Source of the DNA: CALCNS01 sp964425745
GTDB lineage: Bacteria > Bacillota > JAAYKD01
Assembly: GCA_964425745.1 (NCBI GenBank)
Contig: CAYRNW010000029.1
Coordinates: 1 to 32,912 of the forward strand
Length of the DNA stretch: 32,912 nucleotides
Direction: 5' to 3'
Both the position numbers and the translations under genes were made by a program. Of this stretch, positions 7,143-15,563 are shown piece by piece; positions within the stretch are counted from its first letter, which is position 1, and the number at the start of each line of letters is the position of its first letter. Below the pieces are notes generated by a model, which made no database searches, had not been told where the DNA came from, and worked only from the letters and a program-made list of their open reading frames with translations.

Positions 7143-8834
7143 TTAACCAAGAATTTCACGTAGTTTTGCTGCAAGAATTGCTTTTCTCGCGCTATAAAAT
7201 TCGTCAAAGTCCTCAAATTCAAGTGATGTGTTCTTGGGAATCAACGTTTGATTCAGGAAATCATCTTTCTGAGAATCATTCATATCATTGTAATAATCGA
7301 CAAGTCTCATAGCATTTTTGCTACCATTACTACGTCCTTCTAGTAAATGGAGGTTAGGTAACCTGTTGCGATTACTTCTCCATCTATTCCAGTCCAACAT
7401 TGAGATCGAAATTGGTTTGCTTCCATCGAATCTGTCAGAAGGATGCAAATGATCTTGTTCATACTTGAAATTCCTATTTATCCAGTCGAGACTTAAATAA
7501 TACAAGGCTTCTCCTGCAACCCTACTACCTTTATCTACATTAAGTATATCTTCAATTCTTCCATCAGTAACTCTTAGATCGTTCATTTGGTTAAGCATAT
7601 CAATAGTTATCTCTTGATCGTTTCCGTTAATCCTGCTTTTCATTTGTTGGAGCTTTCCAGTTGTTCCTGATTGAAAATAGGTAAACAACACCGCTCTAAT
7701 AAGATAAGCACGAATGCCATCGAGGTTATTTCTATAATTGGGATTATAATAGATGAAATAGATGATTGGTAGAAGCACGTTCCAACTACTGGAGAATCTT
7801 CCAACATCGATCTTCATCCCCTTTAGCACTGCTTCAAGGTCGTGAAAAGCTTTTGAAAAATCTCGCCAATTATTTCTCAAATCTTCTGCTGTCTGCTTAC
7901 TGATATTCGATTTTACAACATCACCATACAGCATTAGAGCAGCACGAATAATGAAATCCGAGCTGAATCGTTCATAGGAATTCACCAATAAGTTACCAAA
8001 ATTAGTTTTAGCGCTTGACCAGTATGCCTCTAGAATTGACATTGTGATTTCTGATTTCCTTAGCGCTTTACCACCGCTATTGAATCTTACAAACATTTCT
8101 AAAGCATCGTCTTGCTTCATGTCTTGTATTTCCGTAAAACGAATCAATTTTTCAGTGAAAACTTTCGTATATAGTTTGTTGAGTGTGGTTCGCGCATACA
8201 ATTTGCTATCTTTTGGTACGTTTTTGATAATCTCGTCAATTTTCAGCTGCCTTTGTTTAAAATCTAGATTTCTAAAGTCAAGTATTTCTTTTAGCTCAAA
8301 TTGAGTTGGGCTTGTTTTACCGGCTTTTTCAGTAAATTTGATATCATACTTCTTGCTATTGTATTCTTGCTCATCAACATCAAGTTTGTTTTTGTTGAGT
8401 TCTAGTAAAATTTTCGTGACTAAGCCTCCATAACTGTTTTTCCTACCATGCTTTTGCCGAATGTGTGCCTCTCCAAAGAGGCTTAAAAATAGTGATGTCA
8501 GTCTTTGCTGCCCATCGAGAATTGCGGTATCAGACTTCTCTAACTTGATGTGACTTAATTCATAGTTAACACTATCGGCTTGCTTTCTACTGTCAAAAGT
8601 AACCTTTTGTAAGAAATTGCAAAAATATGTGTCTTTTGTTGTATTCTCCTCATCAACATGCCAAAACAGGAAGGTTGCTATTGGATAATCCAATAGAATC
8701 GAATCCCATAGCTTCTCAATTTGATCCATACTCCATACAAATTGTCTTTGAAATGCGGGCATAACGTACTTCCCGTTCTCAATATTCTGAATAGCTTCAA
8801 AAATTGTAATGCTGTTATCTATTAGTTTACTCAT
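7143..8834 (-). CDS. Second GmrSD-type protein: DUF262 plus divergent HNH nuclease
   Basis: Start chosen at ATG 8834 because AAGGAG lies 7 nt upstream; an in-frame ATG at 8969 would overlap the previous gene by 95 nt. The 563-residue product has DUF262 motifs PAFQRQFVW (26-34), LDGQQRLTSL (106-115) and FVRFNSGGKALRKSE (248-262). Its C-terminal part carries a divergent HNH-like site: DHLHP (461-465), then NRLPNLHLLEG (490-500) and NGSKN (503-507). It is clearly not a recent duplicate of the neighbour at 4910-6979: motif variants, length and C-terminal ends differ. The FNSGGxxL version of the third motif is common in a separate DUF262 subfamily. The two may form a complex or recognise different modifications; this is inference from adjacency. 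Confidence 0.9.
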   Translation of the reverse strand: MSKLIDNSITIFEAIQNIENGKYVMPAFQRQFVWSMDQIEKLWDSILLDYPIATFLFWHVDEENTTKDTYFCNFLQKVTFDSRKQADSVNYELSHIKLEKSDTAILDGQQRLTSLFLSLFGEAHIRQKHGRKNSYGGLVTKILLELNKNKLDVDEQEYNSKKYDIKFTEKAGKTSPTQFELKEILDFRNLDFKQRQLKIDEIIKNVPKDSKLYARTTLNKLYTKVFTEKLIRFTEIQDMKQDDALEMFVRFNSGGKALRKSEITMSILEAYWSSAKTNFGNLLVNSYERFSSDFIIRAALMLYGDVVKSNISKQTAEDLRNNWRDFSKAFHDLEAVLKGMKIDVGRFSSSWNVLLPIIYFIYYNPNYRNNLDGIRAYLIRAVLFTYFQSGTTGKLQQMKSRINGNDQEITIDMLNQMNDLRVTDGRIEDILNVDKGSRVAGEALYYLSLDWINRNFKYEQDHLHPSDRFDGSKPISISMLDWNRWRSNRNRLPNLHLLEGRSNGSKNAMRLVDYYNDMNDSQKDDFLNQTLIPKNTSLEFEDFDEFYSARKAILAAKLREILG

Positions 8835-8874
8835 ACCGACACTCCTTAAAGCTCCACAATAATCATCAAAAGAT

Positions 8875-9918
8875 CTATTCTGTAATCTCGATATCGTCTT
8901 CATCAAAATATGCTTGAACTCTGGCTTCTTTTTCAAGAATGAACCGTTTTTGATAGAAGACATCGGCATATTCCAAAACCCGGTTCATTTGAGCTGTATC
9001 TATGAAGGCACCGACTGCAGCTGAAAATATCCACATGTACTTCATGATGGCTTTTTGTGTAAGCTTCTTTCCAATTTGTTCAAGAGATTCTTTAAACAGG
9101 TGCCGTTCCAGATTAGCTTTCCCAGTTTTCTCCAAAGCCTTTTTAGCAGCAGCATTTGCCAAGGCTCTAATTTGAGTTAGAAGTAGTGTTTCGCTTCCAC
9201 GTTCAGCCATTTTTGTCCATCCTTTTTTCACAGTCTGCTCTATAGCCGCGGCTTTTCCAAATAGCATGAACTTTGCAATTGATCCGCTTAATTCATTATT
9301 GGTTTCACTGTTTGATGGACTTAAAGAACTAGCGAATACTTCACTTACTATCATTAACTCAGCACTATCGTTCTTTACATCATATCCATAGAACATAGCA
9401 ATAGATTGAACAGCTCTATAAAACAAGTACGAACTGAGTGCCAAGCTGAATGGTAATCCCCAGAACCCAATAGAGCCGGTTATTCCACCACCAACAAATG
9501 CCACAAGCGCATCTTGACTCTTGTAAGCATTCACAACCTTGGCAACTTCATAGCTTCTTGCAAAGCATATTTGGTTAAGTTCTGTGATTTCGTGCTTCAA
9601 TACAGCAGCGTTTACTTTCTCAATAATGCTTGTTTGGCTAACAGTATATTTTGCCGCTTGAGCTTGAATTTTATGAAAAGTATCCCCAACCATATCAATA
9701 GCCTGTTTAATAATAAGCTGTTCATTAATACTATCTGCAAGTTTATTGCCGCTTTCTTTCAAAGAATCTGGAATCATTTCTAATGCTTTTTTACTCATTC
9801 TTGTCATAGCACCGGATTTAACCAACTTCTCATAACGACGATTGAGCGTTTCAATTGCATTGGCTTCTCTTTGATTCACAATGGGTACCGGTACACGAAA
9901 ACTCTTAATACTAGCCAT
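8875..9918 (-). CDS. EcsC-family protein
   Basis: A 347-residue protein matching the EcsC family by its order of features: an N-terminal helical region, a Gly-rich membrane-seeking segment (VGGGITGSIGFWGLPFSLAL, about 142-161, continuing through SYLFYRAVQSIAMFYGYD), and a C-terminal helical stretch ending in an aromatic/hydrophobic segment near KYMWIFSAAVGAFIDTAQM (293-311). EcsC was named from the Bacillus ecs ABC-transporter operon, but most members have unknown roles and are thought to be membrane-associated. No transporter genes are near. The gene lies 47 nt after the PD-(D/E)XK gene and 40 nt before a DUF262 nuclease. Ribosome site GGGAGAAAGAG precedes the ATG. In this setting it could be a membrane sensor or effector. 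Confidence 0.82.
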   Translation of the reverse strand: MASIKSFRVPVPIVNQREANAIETLNRRYEKLVKSGAMTRMSKKALEMIPDSLKESGNKLADSINEQLIIKQAIDMVGDTFHKIQAQAAKYTVSQTSIIEKVNAAVLKHEITELNQICFARSYEVAKVVNAYKSQDALVAFVGGGITGSIGFWGLPFSLALSSYLFYRAVQSIAMFYGYDVKNDSAELMIVSEVFASSLSPSNSETNNELSGSIAKFMLFGKAAAIEQTVKKGWTKMAERGSETLLLTQIRALANAAAKKALEKTGKANLERHLFKESLEQIGKKLTQKAIMKYMWIFSAAVGAFIDTAQMNRVLEYADVFYQKRFILEKEARVQAYFDEDDIEITE

Positions 9919-9965
9919 GTTCTCTTTCTCCCTGCTTATTAATTTTGCAAATTTGAAGTACCTTA

Positions 9966-10889
9966 TTAGTTAAACGTATACCGTTTGAGATAATCCCTAT
10001 GAGCTTGACCCAAGTCCAGCTTTTTCAAAAAGTCTCCTAAAGAAATGTATTGAATATCAAAGTCCACCCCTATTGATTTAAACAGTGGAATAACAGGCTG
10101 CATAAGATTATTAAAATCGAGAGATCCTTTGCGTTCTTCTTTAAGCCTTTTTAAATAGTTGACTTGGTGAGCGTCAATTAACTTAGGATTTGGGAGTTCC
10201 CACACACAGTTAAGCAAAGTAAGTTTAGTAATCTCTTGATTAGTTCCTTGCATCTCTTTACAATAGTTATAACAAGCTAAGGTGTGTTTAAACACTTGGT
10301 TTGCATCATAGACTCGGAAAGATGCTTTTTGTGTTCTAAGAGTTTGTGCAATGGGTGTAAAAACAATAGCCGCTTCTTGGTAATCATAACAATCTACATT
10401 TTCATACTTCACATTTAAATCTGTGGGTGACGAGAACAGCCATTCAGCTAACTTCATTTCGCAAGCATATGCTTGTTTTGTTTCGGGATTATATAATAAT
10501 GCATCTAAATTAGCCTTTGCTTTGCTTGCCGAAGCCTTAAGTGTCTTATGTTGCTTTTCAAACTCTAATTCGAAGGTCTGATAAACCCCACTGTCGTCCA
10601 ATATTTTCGCATCGTCATTACCAAAAATATTGAATGTCATTGCCGACGACGAACGAAGAGCCCTCATTTTTTTCCGTATTTCATTACCGCCTCCCTGTTC
10701 ATATTGAACTTGAATTTTTGGTGAAAAGGACGTAATTAAATTGTCTCCCAGCTCTTCCAAATAAAACTGCTCCTTTAGTTCCGTTCTCCCTATGGTGGTG
10801 ACTTCGAAAGGTCTGTTTCCACAAATTTTTATGAATTGATCTTTCAGGAGTGACAGAACTTCAAATTCGAATCCGCTAATCTCAGCCAT
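9966..10889 (-). CDS. PGN_0703-like putative restriction endonuclease (PD-(D/E)XK fold)
   Basis: A 307-residue protein and the first gene of the five-gene run. The stretch RALRSSSAMTFNIFGN (76-91) matches the conserved (H)xSSQAxxxNxFG block of PGN_0703-type putative restriction endonucleases. The likely catalytic core follows: ANLDALLYN with Asp129, then CEMKLAEW with Glu144 and Lys146, giving a D...ExK site separated by a short hairpin, as in PD-(D/E)XK nucleases. Another acidic pair (Glu107/Glu109) lies upstream. The C-terminal part is helical with no visible extra domain. The ATG is preceded by AAGGAG at 9 nt. No methyltransferase lies nearby, so a classical type II pair is unlikely; it is better read as part of a multi-gene defence unit. 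Fold call is good, biochemical activity untested. Confidence 0.75.
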   Translation of the reverse strand: MAEISGFEFEVLSLLKDQFIKICGNRPFEVTTIGRTELKEQFYLEELGDNLITSFSPKIQVQYEQGGGNEIRKKMRALRSSSAMTFNIFGNDDAKILDDSGVYQTFELEFEKQHKTLKASASKAKANLDALLYNPETKQAYACEMKLAEWLFSSPTDLNVKYENVDCYDYQEAAIVFTPIAQTLRTQKASFRVYDANQVFKHTLACYNYCKEMQGTNQEITKLTLLNCVWELPNPKLIDAHQVNYLKRLKEERKGSLDFNNLMQPVIPLFKSIGVDFDIQYISLGDFLKKLDLGQAHRDYLKRYTFN

Positions 10890-10933
10890 AGTTGCTCTCT
10901 CCTTTATGTTTATTCTTCATACAATTTTATATA

Positions 10934-11000
10934 GTTCGAAATTCAACAGTTCTTCGCTGCTTACCTTCCACAAAATCATAAAAAAATTGATAAAAATACA
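10934..11000. repeat. Intergenic element, copy A (shared with 25021-25080)
   Basis: This stretch between the divergent genes at 10889 and 11025 shares a block layout with 25021-25080: GTTCGA, then TGCTTACCTTCCAC (10958-10971, identical in both copies), an AAA/ATAAAA run, TTGA, and AAAAATACA. In both places it sits just upstream of a minus-strand gene. It could be a regulator or sigma-factor site or a small dispersed repeat; its role is unknown. Confidence 0.5.
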
Positions 11001-11024
11001 GATATGTTTGATAAGGAGCACACT

Positions 11025-11666
11025 ATGCTTTCTCTTTCACAACCCGTTCGCTCACCAAAAACCAATATTCCTCTCAAGAAGCAGATTATTCATACCCTGT
11101 TACTGCTCCTCTTCGGGGTTCTTTTGGGCGTACTCTCAAAGTTCCTAGATGAAACACCCTCTAATTTACTACCCTCATTCTTGCAGGCGTTGGATTTGCG
11201 AAATTTCTTCAGCCGTTTGGCTATCTGGATTTTCATTGGGGTTTTGGTATCTATCTCTGCAAGTTCAGCAAAGAGGGCGGCATTGAATGTTTTTGTGTTT
11301 TTCCTCGGCTTTGTGAGCAGCTATTACCTCTACTCCACCTTTATCGCCGGCTTCTTTCCACAAGAATATGCCATGATTTGGTTTGGGCTTGCCTTTATAT
11401 CTCCCTTGTTAGGTTTTATTTGCTGGCTTGCCAAAGGAGATGGTTTGCCGGCACTGGTGTTAAAGGCAGGGATCCTTGCAGTTGTGTTCAACTTAACCTT
11501 TTCTTATGGTTTTGTTTACTTCTATGTAAGGTATCTGTTGGAGTTAATCGTTTTCGGGGCCACGATTGTGCTGCTTTACCAAAACAAAAAAGAAACCCTA
11601 AAAGCAGCGGGCTTAGGCATTGTTTTTGCCATACTGCTCAAAGTGTTTCTTCCGTTTGGTTTCTAA
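11025..11666 (+). CDS. Multi-pass membrane protein (DUF6518-like)
   Basis: Start taken at ATG 11025, with AAGGAG 6 nt upstream, rather than the in-frame ATG at 11004 that lacks a site. The 213-residue product has about six to seven hydrophobic helices: IIHTLLLLLFGVLLGVL near the N-terminus, then WIFIGVLVSIS, LNVFVFFLGFVSSYYLY, MIWFGLAFISPLLGFICWLA, a VLKAGILAVVFNLTFSY helix, LELIVFGATIVLLY, and a C-terminal ILLKVFL. The block SSYYLYSTFIAGFFPQEYAM followed by WFGLAFISPLLGF resembles DUF6518-type small membrane proteins, whose function is not known. It is divergent from the defence operon and ends at its own terminator. Confidence 0.75.
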   Translation: MLSLSQPVRSPKTNIPLKKQIIHTLLLLLFGVLLGVLSKFLDETPSNLLPSFLQALDLRNFFSRLAIWIFIGVLVSISASSAKRAALNVFVFFLGFVSSYYLYSTFIAGFFPQEYAMIWFGLAFISPLLGFICWLAKGDGLPALVLKAGILAVVFNLTFSYGFVYFYVRYLLELIVFGATIVLLYQNKKETLKAAGLGIVFAILLKVFLPFGF

Positions 11667-11716
11667 AATTTTAGCATTGTGATCCTAGTGCTCCTATAAG
11701 CAGCAAAAAGTACGTT

Positions 11717-11747
11717 AAAAAGCATCGCGTCGGCGATGCTTTTTTTG
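11717..11747 (+). terminator. Intrinsic terminator after the membrane protein gene
   Basis: AAAAAGCATCGC (11717-11728) and GCGATGCTTTTT (11733-11744) form a perfect 12-bp stem with a GTCG loop, followed by more T residues. It lies 50 nt after the stop of the 11025-11666 gene. Confidence 0.85.
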
Positions 11748-11751
11748 CGTA

Positions 11752-11931
11752 TCAATGTTTACTTGCAATGAATTCCTTAATTGGAGTGAAATCAACACCT
11801 GTCACCAAGCTTGCGGTGTCAAAACACACTTGCAGCCCGTTGAAGCTATTGGTAAATATTAAAACTCCAGATTTTGTCGCTAAGCTTAAACAAACAAAGG
11901 CTTTGAAGCCCCAATTGTCTCTCCCCCTTCT
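11752..11931 (-). pseudogene. C-terminal fragment of a serine hydrolase (beta-lactamase family)
   Basis: Reading the minus strand in the frame that ends with TGA at 11752-11754 gives DNWGFKAFVCLSLATKSGVL, IFTNSFNGLQVC and then TGVDFTPIKEFIASKH. This is the familiar C-terminal end of beta-lactamase-fold serine hydrolases, where an H-x-G-x-N-x-GF element is followed by a KSGVVIFTNS strand. The nucleophile (SxxK), the YxN motif and everything else upstream are missing; before the fragment lies the stop codon of the M20 gene piece, in the same frame. It is therefore a remnant of a deleted gene, not an expressed protein. The fragment is too short to appear as a normal gene call. Confidence 0.7.
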
Positions 11932-12585
11932 CTATGAGTTATTTTTCAACCATTGGATTGCCGTGTTCGCGTAAACTGCAGCACCAATGGCTAAGGCATC
12001 TTCATTAAAGACGACCTTTGGATGATGGATTGGATACAGCTCCCCACTGGCTGCATTGGCAACCAAGGCCATCATGACGCTGGGAACTCTTTCACTGATG
12101 TAAGAAAAATCTTCTGAACCCATGCCAGCTTCTTGTTTAGGGAGTTTGTCCATGTCAATCACCGCGTGATTCCCCAACAAGGCTGTGTTGTATTCCACAA
12201 TTTGTTTGCGCAAGGTTGCATCGTTGGCCATGCAAGGACACCCGTGAGTAAAGACCACTTCTGCACTTGCTCGGAAAGCGGTGGCCACTGCAGTCGAAAT
12301 TTCTGTCATGCGGGTTTTGACAAAAGCACGAGTATCGTCAACGATAGTCCGCAAAGTCCCGGTCATATACGCATCACTTGGAATGACATTGGAGGTGTTT
12401 CCCCCATGCATTTGTCCAATCGTCAAGGCCAGTTTTTCACCGGGAGGAACTTCTCGAGCAATGATTTCTTGTAGGGCTAGGTGCACATGAGAAAGTATGT
12501 TGAGTGGGTCTACCCCATTATGTGGCATTGCACCGTGACAGCCTTTTCCGGTGATTTTGATCTCAAACCAATCGGCTGAGGCCAT
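11932..12585 (-). pseudogene. M20 family amidohydrolase, N-terminal half missing
   Basis: The 217 codons match the second half of M20D amidohydrolases (hippurate or N-acyl-amino-acid hydrolases, usually about 390 residues). Visible are the dimerisation-domain start WFEIKITGKGCHGAMPHNGV (6-25), the QMHGGNTSNVIP strand, and the C-terminal catalytic part GMGSEDFSYI and PIHHPKVVFNED that provide metal ligands. Missing is the N-terminal catalytic half with the Cys or Asp ligands and the HxCGHD motif. The in-frame Met at 12585 falls where intact proteins read straight through, and no ribosome site precedes it. A plus-strand gene of different origin begins 12 bp beyond. The truncation looks like a recombination or deletion junction near 12586; a stable folded product is unlikely. 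Confidence 0.8.
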
Positions 12586-12597
12586 AGAGATCTTGAT

Positions 12598-13412
12598 ATG
12601 AGTCGTATTACCTTTGATTATTTATTGAAGATCGACGATCAATCCTCAGTACTTGAACTGCTTAGTGAGTCTGATTCCATATCTGAAGTGTCAGAAAAGT
12701 TTGAACAGTGGTTAAGTAAAGCTTCTTTGGATGATTTATTGCATGTTGAAGATGAGATTATTACAAAAATCAGAAAACTTTGGATGGAACAGAAATTGGA
12801 TTTGGTAATCAATTTCTTCAGCAGTATATATCCACGATTGAGAGTGCAAGAAGTTTCTTGCTTTCTGGCGTACCCCCGCTTCGAGAACATCTTGAATGCT
12901 GTCATCTCGGTTCAGCACCGGATTAAAATCAACGAGCTCAGTGCAAATTTGCCATTGGTCATTTCTATGAGTCCCCAAAAAGCACATGATCCTTTGGTAG
13001 ATGAGTGGAATAGGATTTCATTGCATAAGCAGTTGCTCGATTTTAAGTACAATGAAATTGCAGATTACTTAATACAACAAGAGAATGACGGTCTTTCGAT
13101 TATTACCAATACTCAGAGCTCCGATGATATTGTCAAATTTGAGCAGCATCATTTAGAGCAGTATTTGTCGGGGTGTTTAGATTTTAAAGTGAATGTTGGA
13201 TATGGCGTTGGTAATAGGTCATGCAAGCGAAAAGAAATGCCACGAATGCAAAGAAAGAAGCCCTCACACACGGCAAAAGCTTCTTAGTAGACGAAAACAA
13301 TCGTCTTATTGGCCCTTTGGGGAGCAACACCACGTTAACGGTTCCCAATGAGGTGTCGCCAAGCATCCAAGATTTGGCGAAAAATGTGGAGATGAGCCAA
13401 GGTCGTTTATAA
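12598..13412 (+). pseudogene. Frameshifted regulator-like gene with GGDEF-like C-terminal block
   Basis: Two overlapping plus-strand frames appear to be one gene. The first (12598-13287) is protein-like up to VNVGYGVGN. Then the sense continues in another frame as VMQAKRNATNAKKEALTHGK and SFLVDENNRLIGPLGSN, ending QDLAKNVEMSQGRL at 13412. The composite block G-Y-G-x-G ... A-x-x-N-A ... ALxxGK ... VDENxxLIGPLG is reminiscent of degenerate GGDEF/cyclohydrolase-III-like sensor domains in some transcription regulators, and LAKNVEMS looks like the start of a winged helix. A one-base loss around 13216-13218 restores the frame. The downstream DNA-binding domain is not recognisable, and the 5' end abuts the M20 fragment. 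Probably a decayed gene; family assignment is tentative. Confidence 0.4.
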
Positions 13413-13652
13413 TATAGCGAGAGTATCACGATCAGCGGCAGGCGGATCATCAGCGGATACAGCTTCGATGTCTTATCCAAGCCCAAAAACCACCAACTGG
13501 CAGTTTGAACAGAAAGGAAAATCCTTCATCAAGCCTGTTCATGTCGAAAAAATGACATCTCATGCAGCAAACGTTTTTTGTAGAGATATTCCTGATAAAA
13601 TAAGCATGAAGAACTCTATGCTCTTTCGTTCAATCATAAAGGAGGAAAAACC

Positions 13653-15359
13653 ATGAAAAAGCTATGTATGGGCATACTGCTCACTCTGTGTATGTCGCTG
13701 ACCTTACTTCTGACAACGGTGTTTTCAGCGGAGCTAGCTGCACCTGCTCCGACTGAGACGACTTATAAATTGTATGATGCCATAGAGAACGGTTGGTACA
13801 GCATTCGTCTTGGAACCATAGCCACGGATTACGGCGGTTTGGCTGTGGCCGTGGGGAACGACACTTTCATCCATATCGATGCTGCGGGCGACGCGGTACT
13901 GCGCACCGGCGACAGAGACACAACCTTTTATGTGGAGAAAAAGCGGGTTGTAGACCTGAACTGGCATGAAATAACCATAAAAATGGCAGATGGACGTTAT
14001 TTGGGTATTGTAGGTGAAATCGATGACCGAGCGATGTATCGGGTCGGTACGAACCCCGTCTACCGTGCAACGCCCAATGGTGACATCCTAGGGGAGTTTC
14101 CACCGAGCACCATTTTGGAAGTGACCGAACTCAAAGGCGACTGGGCAAAGGTACAGTATGAAGGTAAGGCGTATTATATGTGGGCTGCCAGACTGACAAA
14201 AGTGAATGTGGGTAGTGCCCGAGTGGCGGCGGTGAATCAGCCTTATTTATGGCAAATAGACCTACGTTTGGATCAGTTTGCGTCGGTCATGCGCCCTGCC
14301 GAGAACTCCAAAATGATGGTCATGCCCACCGAGAAAAATTATCCGGACGGAGCAAAGGTGGGCCTGTCTGAACTCATTCCCGGTATTCGAAATATAACTT
14401 TTGAAGACTGGAGCAGACCGATTAGCAATACGGAAATGGCAGGACTCTTCGCGAGCGCGTTCAGTGCGTTAGAATACTACTATCCCGAAGAAAGTCCGGT
14501 GAAATGGACCAACGAGAGAATCAATACCCCTGCTCTTGACGCAATTAACAAGTGTTACGGCTGGCGGGTTTTTACGAATCCCAATATGGATTGGAGCGCA
14601 AATCCAACCTATGGCGAGTTTACCTCGTACTTAATGAAGCTCATGGACTATAACAAAAGCAAGAGCAGTAGCAGATTTTCCGCTTTTACCAAGGACACAA
14701 TTAGGAGCTTTGCTATAAGTGGTGACACGAGCGAAAACGCAAAAATCACCTGGGAACAGGCAGCAACTCTTCAACTTAAAACCATCCAATGGGCAGAAGC
14801 CGAAATTGTGCGAATTGGGGAAAAGAGCCAGATCGGAGACCGCGTGGCAGGTCGCCTGATGGCAGTGCCGGAGAACCTAACATCCTCTGTGAAATCGTCT
14901 ATGCAGTCTCCCACTCCAACTCCTACACCCACCAAAACGGTTACAGCAACGCCTACCAACACCAAGTTTATGTTAAACAATGCGGAAGTCGCACTGCCCG
15001 CCTACAGCATCGATGGCAACAACTATGTGAAGCTGCGGGATGTGGGTGCACTTCTTCAAACGCGCTTTGATGTGCGCTGGGAAGACGGCAAGGCGAAGCT
15101 GTATAACCATGCAACGTACACCAAGATAAGCGGTGAGCTTGCCGTGATTGGCAAAGAAAGTAAAAGTGCCACTCTCAGCACCACAGATTTCGTGTGGGGT
15201 GAGACCGGCACGGTGGTGACGGGGCTGACCGCCTATACCATCGGTGGTAACAACTATATCAAGCTGCGCGACATCGCAAAGTTGTTTGACTTTGATGTGG
15301 ACTGGCGCGACGGCAAGGCTTGGATTGAGCCAACTGTGTCGCCGTACACGGAAGATTAA
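13653..15359 (+). CDS. Secreted protein with SH3b-like and copper-amine-oxidase-N-like stalk domains
   Basis: A 568-residue secreted protein. The signal peptide spans about residues 1-26 (MKKLCMGILLTLCMSLTLLL, then TTVFSAE). Residues about 35-120 resemble a ricin/RICIN-like beta trefoil fragment (GWYSIRLG, HEITIKMADGRYLG), then comes an SH3b-like domain (about 130-186, YEGKAYYMWAARL), a helical middle region with an SLH-like flavour (PISNTEMAGLFASAFSAL), a Pro/Thr linker (PTPTPTPTKTVTATPTNTK, about 420-440), and a C-terminal stalk with two repeated strands (SIDGNNYVKLRDVGALL and TIGGNNYIKLRDIAKLFDFD) typical of copper amine oxidase N-terminal domains in clostridia and paenibacilli. Such proteins bind the cell wall or surface. 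The AAAGGAGG site before the ATG decides the start. Monocistronic, with a long terminator hairpin after it. Confidence 0.82.
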   Translation: MKKLCMGILLTLCMSLTLLLTTVFSAELAAPAPTETTYKLYDAIENGWYSIRLGTIATDYGGLAVAVGNDTFIHIDAAGDAVLRTGDRDTTFYVEKKRVVDLNWHEITIKMADGRYLGIVGEIDDRAMYRVGTNPVYRATPNGDILGEFPPSTILEVTELKGDWAKVQYEGKAYYMWAARLTKVNVGSARVAAVNQPYLWQIDLRLDQFASVMRPAENSKMMVMPTEKNYPDGAKVGLSELIPGIRNITFEDWSRPISNTEMAGLFASAFSALEYYYPEESPVKWTNERINTPALDAINKCYGWRVFTNPNMDWSANPTYGEFTSYLMKLMDYNKSKSSSRFSAFTKDTIRSFAISGDTSENAKITWEQAATLQLKTIQWAEAEIVRIGEKSQIGDRVAGRLMAVPENLTSSVKSSMQSPTPTPTPTKTVTATPTNTKFMLNNAEVALPAYSIDGNNYVKLRDVGALLQTRFDVRWEDGKAKLYNHATYTKISGELAVIGKESKSATLSTTDFVWGETGTVVTGLTAYTIGGNNYIKLRDIAKLFDFDVDWRDGKAWIEPTVSPYTED

Positions 15360-15371
15360 TCGCTTAAGTGC

Positions 15372-15428
15372 AAAGACTCATCACGGTCGAGGATATAAAA
15401 GTGCCCTCGACCGCGATGAGTCTTTTGC
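15372..15428 (+). terminator. Intrinsic terminator, 21-bp stem
   Basis: The arms 15372-15392 and 15405-15425 (AAAGACTCATC... with ...GATGAGTCTTT) pair over 21 positions with one mismatch, followed by TTGC. It lies just after the stop of the secreted protein gene. The opposite strand also has an A/T-rich flank, so it may work both ways. Confidence 0.8.
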
Positions 15429-15563
15429 TTGTTTTGACATGTTAGAATACCGTTTCCGGGAACATTTTCTTATTATATATCAATGTTCATCTTGTTTGAT
15501 TTCTCCATCCTTTTTTTTCGTTTTTCTAAGTACAACACAAACTTGGTTCGTTCACTACTTCCC

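Noticed and set aside
7022..7222. 66-codon minus-strand frame between the two DUF262 genes
   Set aside because: It overlaps the end of the 7143-8834 gene in another frame, has no ribosome site and no recognisable composition.
9966..10889. Classical type II restriction-modification unit
   Set aside because: No DNA methyltransferase motif was found in any neighbouring gene.
13413..13652. Plus-strand 62-codon frame at 13468-13656 between the broken regulator and the secreted protein
   Set aside because: No ribosome site, odd composition and no family resemblance; it may be decayed tail of the regulator-like gene but cannot be supported.
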